64,000 bases of DNA from Pyrenula massariospora (lineage: Eukaryota; Ascomycota; Eurotiomycetes; Pyrenulales; Pyrenulaceae), in NCBI GenBank assembly GCA_021030905.1, contig JAGFMI010000022.1:434001-498000 (forward strand), in the 5' to 3' direction. The notes beneath the pieces were generated by a model. That model made no database searches, was not told where the DNA came from, and saw only the letters and a list, made by a program, of their open reading frames with translations. Below, piece after piece: positions 44,159 to 55,245 of the stretch. Position numbers and translations under genes: made by a program. The first letter of the stretch is position 1, and each line of letters begins with the position of its first letter.

Positions 44159-45231
44159 TCATGTCTGCATCTGCAACGTGGCTCCGCCATCCACAAGCCA
44201 TGCCGAGCCAGTCACGAAGCTCGAGCGGGGACTACAAAGGAACAAAATGACGTCCGATATTTCTTCGCAGCTCGCGACCCTTGCCATTGGCACCACACGT
44301 TCCATGAGCTGCTGCATTCCAGGGTTGCCTGCAACCGCTGCATCCAACATTGGCGTATCTGTCCAGGCCGGACAGACGGCATTCACTCTGATTCCGTGAG
44401 AAGCGTTGTCCAAAGCTACAAAAGTGAATCAGCTCACATTGAATTATCAGGCAATGGCAAGAGACAAGCGGTATGGAGCTGAGCCGCTGGAGGAGACATA
44501 CCTGCATTTCTAGTCAACCCCAGTACTGCATGTTTAGACACCGTATACTGAACGATATTGTGGGTGGCAACGAAAGAGTTGCAGGATCCTAGATTCACAA
44601 TGCTTCCGCGGCCGACCGAGCGGCTGCCACTGCGCCCCGCAACAGTTACTAGGTCCTGTGTCTTCATCACTTGGCTGATGGCTTGGACACAATTCAAGGT
44701 TCCACGGACGTTGACCGCCCAAAATCGATCGAATTCTGGGAATGAAACCTCCGATATCTCGCGAGGCTGGGAAACGCCAATCTAGTGGCATCGGTATTAG
44801 CTATGCTCGAACGTCGCACGAGGTTTTTTCGGTCAAAACCCGAACTTTCCAGAGGCAGGCTGAGAGGAAAGCGTCCTTGAGCTCACCCCTGCGCTGTTGA
44901 TACAGTAGTCCACTCTTTGAAAAGCCTTCAAAGTTTCCGACACCATTCTCTGTACGCTGTCGAGGTCCGAGACATCCACCTTCAGGGGCAAGGCTCTGAA
45001 TGCGAGATGAACTGCGACTTTCTTGCTTGCCTCAGCGGCTTCATGTGCCGCTGTAAAATCAAGATCGGCGAAAACAACGCCTCTCGCTCCTTCAGAAGCA
45101 AATGCTAATCCGCAGTCGCGGCCGATGCCACTCCCTGCCACTGCATTAGCACAATGTTCCGCGGCGCTGAATCGGTTCGATAACCTACCTCCTCCCGTGA
45201 TGAGGGCAACACCGGCAAATTCAAGAAACAT
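44159..45231 (-). CDS. Short-chain dehydrogenase/reductase (classical SDR)
   Basis: Four exons, 45189-45231, 44887-45134, 44502-44781 and 44159-44415, encode 275 residues with all phases matching. The first intron splits the cofactor loop, and splicing gives ITGGGSGIGR, the TGxxxGIG motif. Later come CINSAG (created at the second junction), a Ser in IVNLGSCNSF, and the catalytic Tyr and Lys in YTVSKHAVLG. The C-terminus RVNAVCPAWTDTPM and VTGSAWLVDGG is typical. It reduces a carbonyl or oxidises an alcohol with NAD(P)(H). It lies on the same strand as the Ayr1-like gene, 219 bp beyond its stop, in the polyketide locus. A tailoring role is inferred from position. Confidence 0.9.
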
Positions 45232-45450
45232 TTCCCGTTATGGGCTACTATGCGAAAAGAAAAGTAAAGCAAATCAAGGCCTGCCACGAACGCTTTGGTC
45301 AAGCGTATTTGAAGCTGATCACTATACTGGGCGGACCCTGAGCATTGGCCAAGGACAAAGCTCTGAATTTAAGGCAAAATACCCATCTATCAGCCTTCTT
45401 TCTCGGCTATTCTCCACGCCGTCTTTATTCCCGGTCTGTACCCCACCTGA

Positions 45451-46826
45451 CTAATTCTCTTGCGGTTCCGTCTCGTTGAGCTTTCCCAAACGAAACATTC
45501 GTCCGAAGAGCCAGTCCTGGATCAACAGGTCAGCTAATCGATGTAACGAAGAAAGAAACATTCAAGAGCTTACCCAAAACGTTCTCGGCAAAAATGTGTC
45601 ACACCACCATACTGTAGAGGTTCGACTTCCGTACCAGAACCATGCCTGGGGCCGTGGCTTGGTGATCTCGTTCACGACAGCGAGCGCGTACTCTTCGGGC
45701 ATAATGCTTTCTGCCCCTGTAAGGTTGCTCCTTTCGCCCTCCAAAGAAGACGAAGAGACTCACCTGGTGTTCTTTGCACATGGGACACGAAATTGTCTTT
45801 CAAAGGAGCGTACACAGAGCCTTGTCAATGAGAAAGCCGTCCTTAAACTTGAAGTTGATTTGGAAAGGGACCTTTTCCTACCTTCGGGAAGCACCCTGTC
45901 GAAGTCTCTCAACAGTATATTGGTTTTGACTTCGCCGGAAATGACGTTCACGACCTTTACGCTGAATGAAAATCAGGCCTCACAGAGAAAACCCATCGTG
46001 TAGCGGCTCGATTTTACCTACCCAAATGGTTTCATTTCTGTCCTGAGTGTATTACCATAATGATGGAGTGCAGCTTTACTCGCATTGTAGCTTGCTTGGT
46101 ACGAGAACAAATTAGCAAATACTGCTAAGATGAGAGTGAAAACGTACAGCCGTAAACATAAGGAACGATCCCGCCGACCGAGCCAATGTTAACGATCGTC
46201 CCCTTCGCAGAAATCAAATTACGATGCAGGTGATGAACCAGACGCATTGGTCCGAATACGTTGACTGCGAACATTGCTTCGACTTCTGCAATGTTTGTGT
46301 CGGCGGCTGTCATCGTATAGCCTTGAGATCGTAAGCATCAAGACGGAACAAATATGTAAGCGCTCGTAGCACATACAGATGCCCCTAATTCCTCATTTAT
46401 TCATGTCAGTGGTGGTGTTCAGAAGTCATGGACTCTTGGGTCAATACGCATTGTTCACCAACATATCGAGACGTCCACCATGTACAGTGTCCACGATTGA
46501 GCGTAGTCTCTCGATATCACGATCTTCTCTAACATCTATACTCAGAACCTTCACATGCGCAAACCGTAAATGATCTCGCGTCTCGTGAGCAAGCACAGTC
46601 GCGATGACTTCGTAACCTGGATTAGAGAAAATCAGCCTAGGACGATACCACGGGATGACTAGAACAGTCAAGGTCTGCAATATGCCCTACCTCTGGCTGT
46701 GAGCTGGCGAGCAAGCGCATGCCCAATACCTCCTCTAGCACAGCTTTGTCAAATCAGTATACACTGAGTGAATTGGCCGGTCCATGCGACTGACCCCGTC
46801 ACGACAGCTGTCTTCTCCGTACCCAT
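45451..46826 (-). CDS. Ayr1-like short-chain dehydrogenase, ten exons with an 8-nt microexon
   Basis: Exons are 46795-46826, 46691-46743, 46448-46616, 46377-46384, 46148-46321, 46022-46094, 45882-45961, 45764-45820, 45574-45716 and 45451-45516, giving 284 residues with all phases consistent. Motifs: TGCARGGIGHALARQL (cofactor loop, made at the first junction), NNAGICY (made only by the 8-nt exon), IVNIGSVGG, and the catalytic YNASKAALHHYG. The C-terminus has MPEEYALAVV and DTFLPRTFWDWLF, matching the 1-acyl-dihydroxyacetone-phosphate reductase (Ayr1) group. In secondary metabolism, members reduce ketones. The start is 562 bp from the PKS start, divergent. Confidence 0.88.
46377..46384 (-). 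other. 8-nt microexon of the Ayr1-like gene
   Basis: On the minus strand GGGCATCT lies between an acceptor (GAATTAG) and a donor (GTATGT). With the flanking exons it reads Asn-Asn-Ala-Gly-Ile-Cys-Tyr, restoring the invariant NNAG motif and the downstream frame. Skipping it breaks the frame. Confidence 0.8.
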
Positions 46827-47388
46827 AGCTCACCAAGTTCTTTGGTCGGCTAGAATCAAGGCATAGACCAAAAGCTGCAATGTGGAAGGGAATACTTTTT
46901 GACCTCGATCGATGCGGGGTAGCGACGCATTATGTTCATACTTCAAGTACTTGGCGTCATTGTAAGCTAATGACTGCATGCGCCTGCAAATGCATCACAG
47001 CCTCGCATTTAGGGCGCGATCGATGAGCAAATACGCGTATTTAATACACCTGTAGCTAGTTCGAGCTACGGTAGATGCCTCAATGGGCTACAAAGTCAGC
47101 TTGGAAAAATTCAAAGCGATTAAACAGGACCAGACCTCTATCATTCCGAGTGGCAGCTTTGGGTTGAGCCAGTTTGGGCGCGGTAGCAACATACAGTAAA
47201 CATTGATCGCTCAAGAGAGACCTCGAGAGATCAACAGAAGCTGTGTGAGGCTACCCCGCCCTTCCCCCGGGGGGGTCGCCGGGGGGCTACCTGCCCAAAT
47301 CAAGCGGAAGAAAGATTATTCCGGCTGTGTTACTCAGAGAAATTCGAAAAGCATACTCATAGCTTAGGTTCTCTGCTCACGATACAAC
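46827..47388. promoter_or_regulatory. Divergent promoter of the PKS and Ayr1-like genes
   Basis: The 562 bp between the two start codons can serve both genes, so they are likely co-expressed. It includes an unusual GC-rich block at 47249-47291, described separately. No ORF here is supportable. Confidence 0.55.
47249..47291. promoter_or_regulatory. GC-rich palindrome within a GGCTACC direct repeat
   Basis: About 100-140 bp upstream of the PKS ATG, two copies of GGCTACC (47249-47255 and 47285-47291) flank a perfect 10-bp palindrome CCCCCGGGGG (47264-47273) and a TCGCCGG. The surrounding promoter is not GC-rich. This looks like a binding site for a zinc-cluster or C2H2 pathway regulator, which is not itself visible next to the PKS. 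Confidence 0.45.
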
Positions 47389-50300
47389 ATGGCATTACCA
47401 GTGTTTGAAGACGACATTTATGAGCCAGGCATGACGGCAATCTCTGGTGAAGCGCAATTAAATGGAACGGCAAATAGCATACGGCCTCCTCTTCCCATAG
47501 CCATCATCGGTTTAGGTAAGCAACAGAGCCCCACAGACCTCGGCCTCTATACAGTGCTTCTTGTGACACCGTTCGATTTAGCTTGCAGATTGCCTGGAGG
47601 CGTGGAATCAGCTGGGGAATTCTGGGACCTCCTTGAGAAGGAGAGGTCAGGCCAATGCAAGATTCCTGGATCACGATTCAATGTCGATGCATTCTACCAC
47701 CCTAATGGAGCAGACTGCCCGGGAGCTATGAACACAACCGGAGGCTATTTTATCAAAGACGATATCCGCGACTTTGAGAACTCTTTCTTTGGCATCAACA
47801 ATTTCGAAGCCACATACATGGACTCACAACAACGCAAACTTCTCGAAGTGGCCTATGAATGTTTCGAATCGGCAGGGGTATCGCTCGATGATATTTCAGG
47901 AGCAAATGTCGGCTGCTTTGTTGCCAACTTCACAGTTGATTACCAAACCATTCAATTAAAAGATCCTGAGTATCTTCAGCGCTATAGTGCTACTGGGATG
48001 GGCACGGCCATTCTCGCCAACAGGCTTAGCCATGCTTTCAACCTTCACGGCCCAAGGTCAGCGACAAAATTTGCTCAGTTGCAAAATATTATCCTAATCT
48101 GAGATACAGTATGGTCGTTGATACTGCTTGTTCATCGTCCCTGTACTGCTTGCACCTTGCATGTAAAGCCCTTGAGAACGGCGACTGCACTAGTTCCTTA
48201 GTTGCAGGGGCAAACCTGATACAATCGCCAGAACAGCATCTGGGCACCGTCAAGTCAGGAGTTCTTTCAGGAACTTCGACTTGTCACACATTCGACGCGG
48301 AAGCCGACGGATATGGCCGGGCAGAAGGCATCGGTGCAGTTTATATGAAGCGTCTTTCAGACGCAATTCGGGACAACGACCCCATTCGGAGCGTGATTCG
48401 CGCCACAGCTGTCAATTCGTAAGAGGCTCAATCTTAGAATACTCCACCCGAGCTTACACCACATGTTCTAGAAATGGCAAGACGGCAGGCATTACACTTC
48501 CCTCAGTGCAGGGGCAAGAAAAGGTAGTTCGTGCGGCCTACGAGAAAGCTCATCTCTCTCCAAGTGAGACAGCATATGTGGAATGTCATGGCACTGGTAC
48601 ACAAGTCGGAGACCCCATAGAGGTAAGCTTGGGCAAGTGCCTTCGTCCCTCCGCTTTACGTTCTTAACAACGCATATATGCTGATTGGATCGAAAGGTTG
48701 AAGCTCTTGTCAACGCGTTTCAACCTTCACCGAAGCAACCGCTATTGATAGGCTCGGTAAGTGCTCTTGAGAAGACTGCAAATTATTTCGAGACGCGGAA
48801 ATAAAAGACATGCGAGGTGCATATATTGTGTAAGAACTCTGTATCATTTCTCGTCCGAGATGATTTTGGCTCAAAGCCAGCAGCGTGCCGTGTAGTCTCA
48901 TTATAATTTCATTGGCCCTCGTCCAATAGCCTTAGTCTAATCTATATCATTATGCCACAGTGGACGATCTTCACTAACCGAATTTTATGCCAAATAGGTG
49001 AAAACCAATGTCGGACACAGCGAAGCGGCAAGTGGTATCACCAGTGTTATTAAAACGACGCTCGCTTTGGAGAAATCGTTGATCCCAGCAACAATAGGTG
49101 TCAAGCACCTAAATCCAAAAATAGCACAACTTGACAAGCAAGTGAAAATTGTTCACTCTTTATTGGAATGGCCAGGAAGAGAAAGTTTTCATTCCAAAGG
49201 GCACGATGGAGCATCAAATCGTGTTCGACGCGCAGGAGTTAACTCATTTGGATATGGTGGATCCAACGCCCATGCTATCCTCGAGTCATATTCCTGCCGC
49301 AGCCAGCCTAAAGAAATCTCAGGCTCTAATCATGATCACTCAGTCGGAGTCGACAGGGCCCAAACCAACCAAAAAGCCCTTCTGATACCGGTCTCTGCTT
49401 CAACTCCGGAATCATTAGACTACCGTGTCAAAGAACTTGTACACTTTGACTGGGGCAACATATCATTGATTGATCTTGCGTATACCCTATGCGCTAGGCG
49501 CACCCATTTTCGGCATCGTGGGTTCTGGATCATGGATGAGGCTTCGTGGCCCAGAAAAATTGAGTCTCTCCCATTTTGGCAGAATGAAGATAACTCAACT
49601 AACAGGAATCAGTCTGTCGAAGATGATCTTTCCTTCGTCTTCACCGGACAAGGGGCCCAATGGCCAGAAATGGGCAAAGAACTATTTCGAGAATTTGATC
49701 TCTTTCGCTCAGCTATAATAGAGATGGATTATGTACTTCGTTCGTTGCCTGATGCTCCGTCATGGACTCTTGAGGATACCATTCTGGCTCCTTCGTCTGA
49801 AAGTCGAGTGCACGAGCCAGAGCGCTCACAGCCCGCGTGTACCGCTATCCAGGTTGGACTTGTTCTGCTTCTTGGGTCTTTTGGCATTGATCCTTCAGCT
49901 GTAGTTGGTCACTCTTCGGGCGAGATCGCAGCAGCTTTTGCGGCAGGATACCTATCAGCAGGTGAAGCGGTAACGGTAGCATATTATCGCGGTTACTGTG
50001 TTGGCCGTAAGCCTCACGACGGCGCTATGCTCGCGGTTGGTCTGTCATCAACCGATGCACACAATGAAATCAAAGTGTCTGAGCTAAAAGGTATCAGAGT
50101 GGCGTGTATGAATTCACTGGAGAATTCCACCTTATCTGGAGACCGAGCATCGATCCTATCCCTTCATAAACAGCTGCAAAACAAGCGTGTGTTCACTCGC
50201 TTGCTGCACACTTCCGGCTGTGCGTACCATTCACATCACATGGAACTTATTGGCGAATGGTATCAAACGATCTTGGAAAGGGTCCTGCCAGGCCTCCCTT

Positions 50301-53300
50301 CGTCACAAAAGGTTCGACGGCGCGCATTCCTGATCTCGTCTGTGACTTCTGCTCGACGCGCTCAAAATTTTGACGCATCATACTGGCGTTTGAACCTGGA
50401 AAGCCAGGTTTTATTCGGGGATGCTCTTCGCCATTTGATAAAAGACGCAAAGTACAAGATAGTCGAATTGGGACCCCATTCAGCCCTACAGCTTCCGATC
50501 CAGCAGACATACTCAAGTCTAAGCCCCCACGGTCGGTTGAGATATTGGTCTGCCATGAAGCGTGGGCAGGACTCAGCCAATTCCGTCCTTAAGCTGATCG
50601 GGTCCTTGTGGGCAGACGGTCAGCAGGTCAACTTGAAGAGGGTCAATGGCCTTACTCCAAATTCTAATGCGAAAGTCGTTCACGGCCTCCCTAGATACCC
50701 TTGGCACTACCGCGAAACGCTGTGGAAAGAGTGTCGAGCCAGTTCTGAGTTCAGGACTCGACGCTTTGCCAGACACGAACTTCTCGGGTCTCAAATACCA
50801 GGAGGTAGCGGGCTTGAGGTTACATGGAGAAATGTCCTCAGAATCTCCGACGTGCCGTGGCTTTCCGATCACAGACTGGAACAGGAGGTAGTGTTCCCTG
50901 CCGCAGCTTATATCGCAATGTCTATTGAGGCTCTTGGTCAAGCTCAAGAAATTATTTCCGTTACGCAGCCAAAGTTCCGTATCTCGTCTCTAAAAATTTT
51001 GACAGCGCTCCGGCTGTCTGAAGATCCAACTGTCCAGATCGAGTTATTTACAAAGATTGAGCGCGCCTCTGTGACTATGTCAACGACCTACAAAGGCCTG
51101 TGGAAATTCAAAATCTCATCTTATCACGCAGGTACGGCCACCGTACATGCAGTCGGGCAGATCGAACATTACCACAAATCTACACCGGGTCTTCCTAGTT
51201 CACAATTACCGCGGACTCCTTTCGAAATGACCGACTCCAGCGTGTGGTATAAAAGGCTTGCTTCAGTTGGGCTGAATTTTGGCCCATACTTTCGAACACT
51301 CCACGGTCTTAGTCTGTCACGATTTGAACGACGTGCTGAAGCTATCTCAAGTCTTGTCATTCAACATCTTGTTGGCAGCGAGAATGGTAAGAGCCACTCC
51401 TCATATACCATTCACCCTGTCACACTGGACGCCATGTTACAAACGGCCATAGTAGCTTCCACGGAGGGGGTTTCCTACAAGCTTCGAGCCAATGTTCCAA
51501 CACGCATCAACGAGATCATTATCCATACTTGTGGAGAGTTATCCCCTTGCTCTGCAGAGATCTACGCCAGATCTCAGACGATAGGGTTCGAAACCTACGA
51601 AATATGTGCCGAACTTCTAGACTCGACAGGTAGTATGAGAGCGAGAATCAAAGGCGCAAAGCTATCACCTTATCGCGCCATGCGAGCTACAGACTCTACT
51701 TTTAATAGATATCCTATGCTGCGCACTATATGGAAGCCTGACATCTATGGCTTAGGGCTGTTGTCGGCGGACCAGTTCGCCTACTATCTGGAAAAGTTCT
51801 CAGCAGAGTCACATTCTGATATCAGAGACGAAACGCTTCTTAAGCTAGCTGCGACTCTGGACTTACTAACACACAAAAATCCCCACCTCCGCATCCTAGA
51901 GATAGGAAGTCAGGAACAATCCATCAAGGAGGCAGCCCTCAAATTCCTTGGAAAAGGCACTATGTTTCAACGCTATTCCACTTATGAGGTAGCAACTGTA
52001 AGCGAGGACGGAAACTTACTCTGGCCCAGCCCAGACGCGGACGCTCAAGCCATGAACACACCCACTTGTGACCTTATCCTCCTACCTTTCGCGTCCACTG
52101 CTTCATGGTATTTCCGTCGGTGCTCTATGCAGGGATTATTTAAGCTATTGAGCCCTCACGGGTTCTTGCTCGTGGCTGTTCGCTCAGAGGAAGACATTGC
52201 TCCCATACGGCCAAAGTTGGAAATTGTTCAGAATCAAATACGCTCTTCGGCTGGCCTAATTGTTCTGGCACGCCTTAAGGAATCAGTGCAATCTGACCGG
52301 GTTATGACTTCCCGTACAGTGCTATTGTACGACGAACCTACCACAAACACGATCGAGGCTTTGCGAGAAGCTACCTCAGATATCCTTGATGGATCCACGC
52401 GTTGCATGAGCCTTCGAGAGATAACGCAAGATGCAGTGAGCGGCGCCACTGTTTTGTGTTTTATCGAGATTGAGAGGCCTGTGCTAGCCGCTATTGAAGA
52501 GCAAAAGATGCTAAAGCTCAGACTTTTGACTGATCATGCTCGTACAATCGTTTGGGTCACATCGGGTGGGCTGATGGAAGGCAAGCAACCTGCTATGGCA
52601 CTAGGCCATGGTCTCGGCCGTGCTTTGAAAGTTGAACAACCGTCACTTGTTTTCATCAACTATGATCTCGACAATACACAGGAAGATCTACGTAAGGTAG
52701 TCGAAAAGCTCGTCTGTACTTTAAATCAGAAGACCGAGCCCTTTGATACAGAATTCTGCCAACGCGATGGACTTGTCCACGTGAGCCGATGGATACCAGA
52801 CAACAAACTCAACCAAGCATTCCAGCACCGATATGACGGCAAGACAATGGAGGTCTCGCTTAAGCGCACTCCCCAGGCACGTTTAAAGATCAAGGAGCCA
52901 GGCCAATTTGACACGATACACTTTGCTCCCGAATTTGCGCCTCCAGTTTTAGGCGCCCACGAGATTCGCATCCGGCTCAGAGCAGTTGGGGTCAATGCAA
53001 AGGACGTCTACGTATTGGCCGGCAAAATGGACATAAAGGAGGCTTGCTGCGCTTTAGAGTTTTGCGGTGTAGTGGAAGCCGTTGGATCCGCCACTAAGTC
53101 GCTTGAGAAAGGGGACAAGGTCATCGCCATGGCACCGAACAACTTCAGACTTCTCGAGACTGTACCTGAGTGGGCATGCGCGAAAATTCAAGACAGCGAG
53201 GACATGCTTGCATTGTGCACATTACCTGTGGTCTTTGCCACCGCCCTGTATGCTTTACGCGATAGAGCACGGATCCAGCCTGGCGAGTCAGTCCTGATTC

Positions 53301-55245
53301 ATTCTGGTGCCGGTGGGCTGGGAATCGCAGCAATACAGATTGCTAAGCTGATGAGCGCCAAGGTTGGAGCACGAGACAAACTTTTGTGTAGCTACCACTG
53401 ATACAGCAGCAGATCTTCACCACTGTCTCTACGAAAGAAAAGCGAGATTTCTTGATCAAAGCATTCGAGCTCGACGGCAGTTGTATTTTCGACTCAAAAG
53501 ATCAAGGCTTTGAGTCGGACATAATGGTCATGACCGGCGGACGCGGAGTTGACGTCGTCCTCAATTCGCTTCGAGGCGAGCTTCTTCATGCTGGATGGCG
53601 GTCATGCGCTCCTTTCGGTCGTTTTGTGGAGCTGGGCAAAGCCGACATTTTGGAAGCTGGTGTGCTCTCGATGGATCAATTTCTCAAAGGTGCCACCTTC
53701 ACTGCCTTTGACTTGAGCGATGTTTACTTCTCGGGTAAAAAGAAGGACCAAATGCTATGGCAATCCCTACTTTATGAAGTTCTCTCTTTGTATCGAAGGG
53801 GACAAATAAATGCCATCGAGCCTCTCGAGGTCATTGATGTGGGCAACATTGAACAAGCTTATCGGAAGTTCTCGTCAAGAAATCGCATCGGTAAGATCGC
53901 TGTAAGCCTTCAAGACCCCCAAAGCTTGTTGCGTGTGTCCTCTGAACGATTCAACACGTCCTTTTCCCCACATAAGCGTTACCTGCTCATCGGCTGTCTC
54001 GGTGGAATTGGGCGCAGCCTGACCAAGTGGATGGCAGCTCGTGGCGCTCGTCGCTTTGGATTTATTGGGCGTTCTGGACTTACAAAGGAACCAGCGCGGC
54101 GATTGGTCCAGGAACTACAGGACTATGGCGCTGAGTGTGAAGTTATACGCGGCGATGTCTTCGAGCCGAGCGTCGTTGCGAAGCTTTTCGACTGGGCTGG
54201 AACTCAGATCGGGGGAATCGTGCAAGGAGCGATGGGATTAAGCGTAAGCGTTTCCTTCCTATAGCTCGGGCATTCTAACCTCTAAATCTAATTGTAGGAG
54301 GCGCTCTTTACAAAGATGTCCATCGATGCCTGGAATACCGCCATCCGTCCCAAGGTCGCTGGCACTATGAATCTGCACCACGAGCTGCAACACCGCAATC
54401 TCTCTGTAGACTTCTTCCTTATGCTTAGCTCAGTTTCTGGGAGCGTTGGCACCGCAACTGAAGCGAATTACTGCGCCGCGAACGCCTTTCTCGATAACTT
54501 TGCTCGGCATCAGCGCTCCCAAGGGCTAAACGCGATCTCTATAGGACTCGGGATGATCTCTGAGGTTGGCTATTTACATGAAAATCCCGAGGTTCAGTCG
54601 ATGCTTCTCCGAAAGGGCATCCAATCAATTACTGAAGATGAGATGCTCTTGATCATTGACACAGCGCTCTCTAGTCCAGATCATTACGAGATGCCCCACA
54701 TTCACGATGAACTTGCCTACGCCCACATTCTGACCGGACTCGAGGCCCTCGCCCTGAATGACCTTCACGCCGGCTCCGGTTTTGGAACGACCAATCTTAC
54801 CATGACCGACCCCCGGGCCTTGCTTCTTACGAAAGCGCTTGGCGGAGCCGAAAACCGATCTCTTTCAATGAACCGCACTTCTCCCTCTTCCACTTCTTTC
54901 GATTCCAGAGGTCTGCCCGCCAGTGTTGCCAAAGCCCTTAGCCATGGCGTCTCCCTCTCCACCGCCATCAGCGACGAAATTGTCAACTACTTTGCGAGCC
55001 TGGTGCTCACACCTGTGGCTCAGATTGCACCGCAAACGCCATTGTCAGAGTATGGTATGGACAGCATGCTCGCGGCTGAACTTCGGACCTGGCTCTTCCG
55101 CAACATGGGTGTCGATGTCCCGTTTCTAGAACTTCTAGAGAAGAAGACGAATATCCACGGCTTGAGTGATATGATTGCTCTAGATTTTAAGAGAATGGGG
55201 ATTGTTTCCCAAGGGATCAATGGTGAGGCAAACAAGGAGGGCTGA
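47389..55245 (+). CDS. Highly reducing polyketide synthase (KS-AT-DH-degenerate MT-ER-KR-ACP)
   Basis: Eight exons (47389-47515, 47582-48056, 48110-48418, 48472-48622, 48697-48756, 48998-53362, 53413-54243, 54298-55245) give 2,421 residues. KS: LACRLPGG, active Cys in VDTACSSS (about residue 207), His in ECHGTGTQVGDP and NVGHSEAASG. AT: GHSSGEIAAA (about 678). DH: His in LSDHRLEQEVVFP (about 998) and Asp in HPVTLDAMLQ (about 1180). The region near residue 1340 corresponds to the methyltransferase, but its motif I reads ILEIGSQEQS, not the Gly-rich form, so methylation is unlikely. ER: IHSGAGGLGIAAIQ (about 1820). KR: CLGGIGRSL, with Ser in LSSVSGSVG and Tyr in ANYCAANAF. ACP: YGMDSMLAAEL (about 2359). 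There is no thioesterase, so release needs a partner enzyme. It should make a fully reduced, unmethylated chain. Confidence 0.96.

Noticed and set aside
48998-49000. Separate PKS gene starting at 48998
   Set aside because: The exon opens with GTG and continues the KS domain from the upstream exons; all phases match one eight-exon gene.
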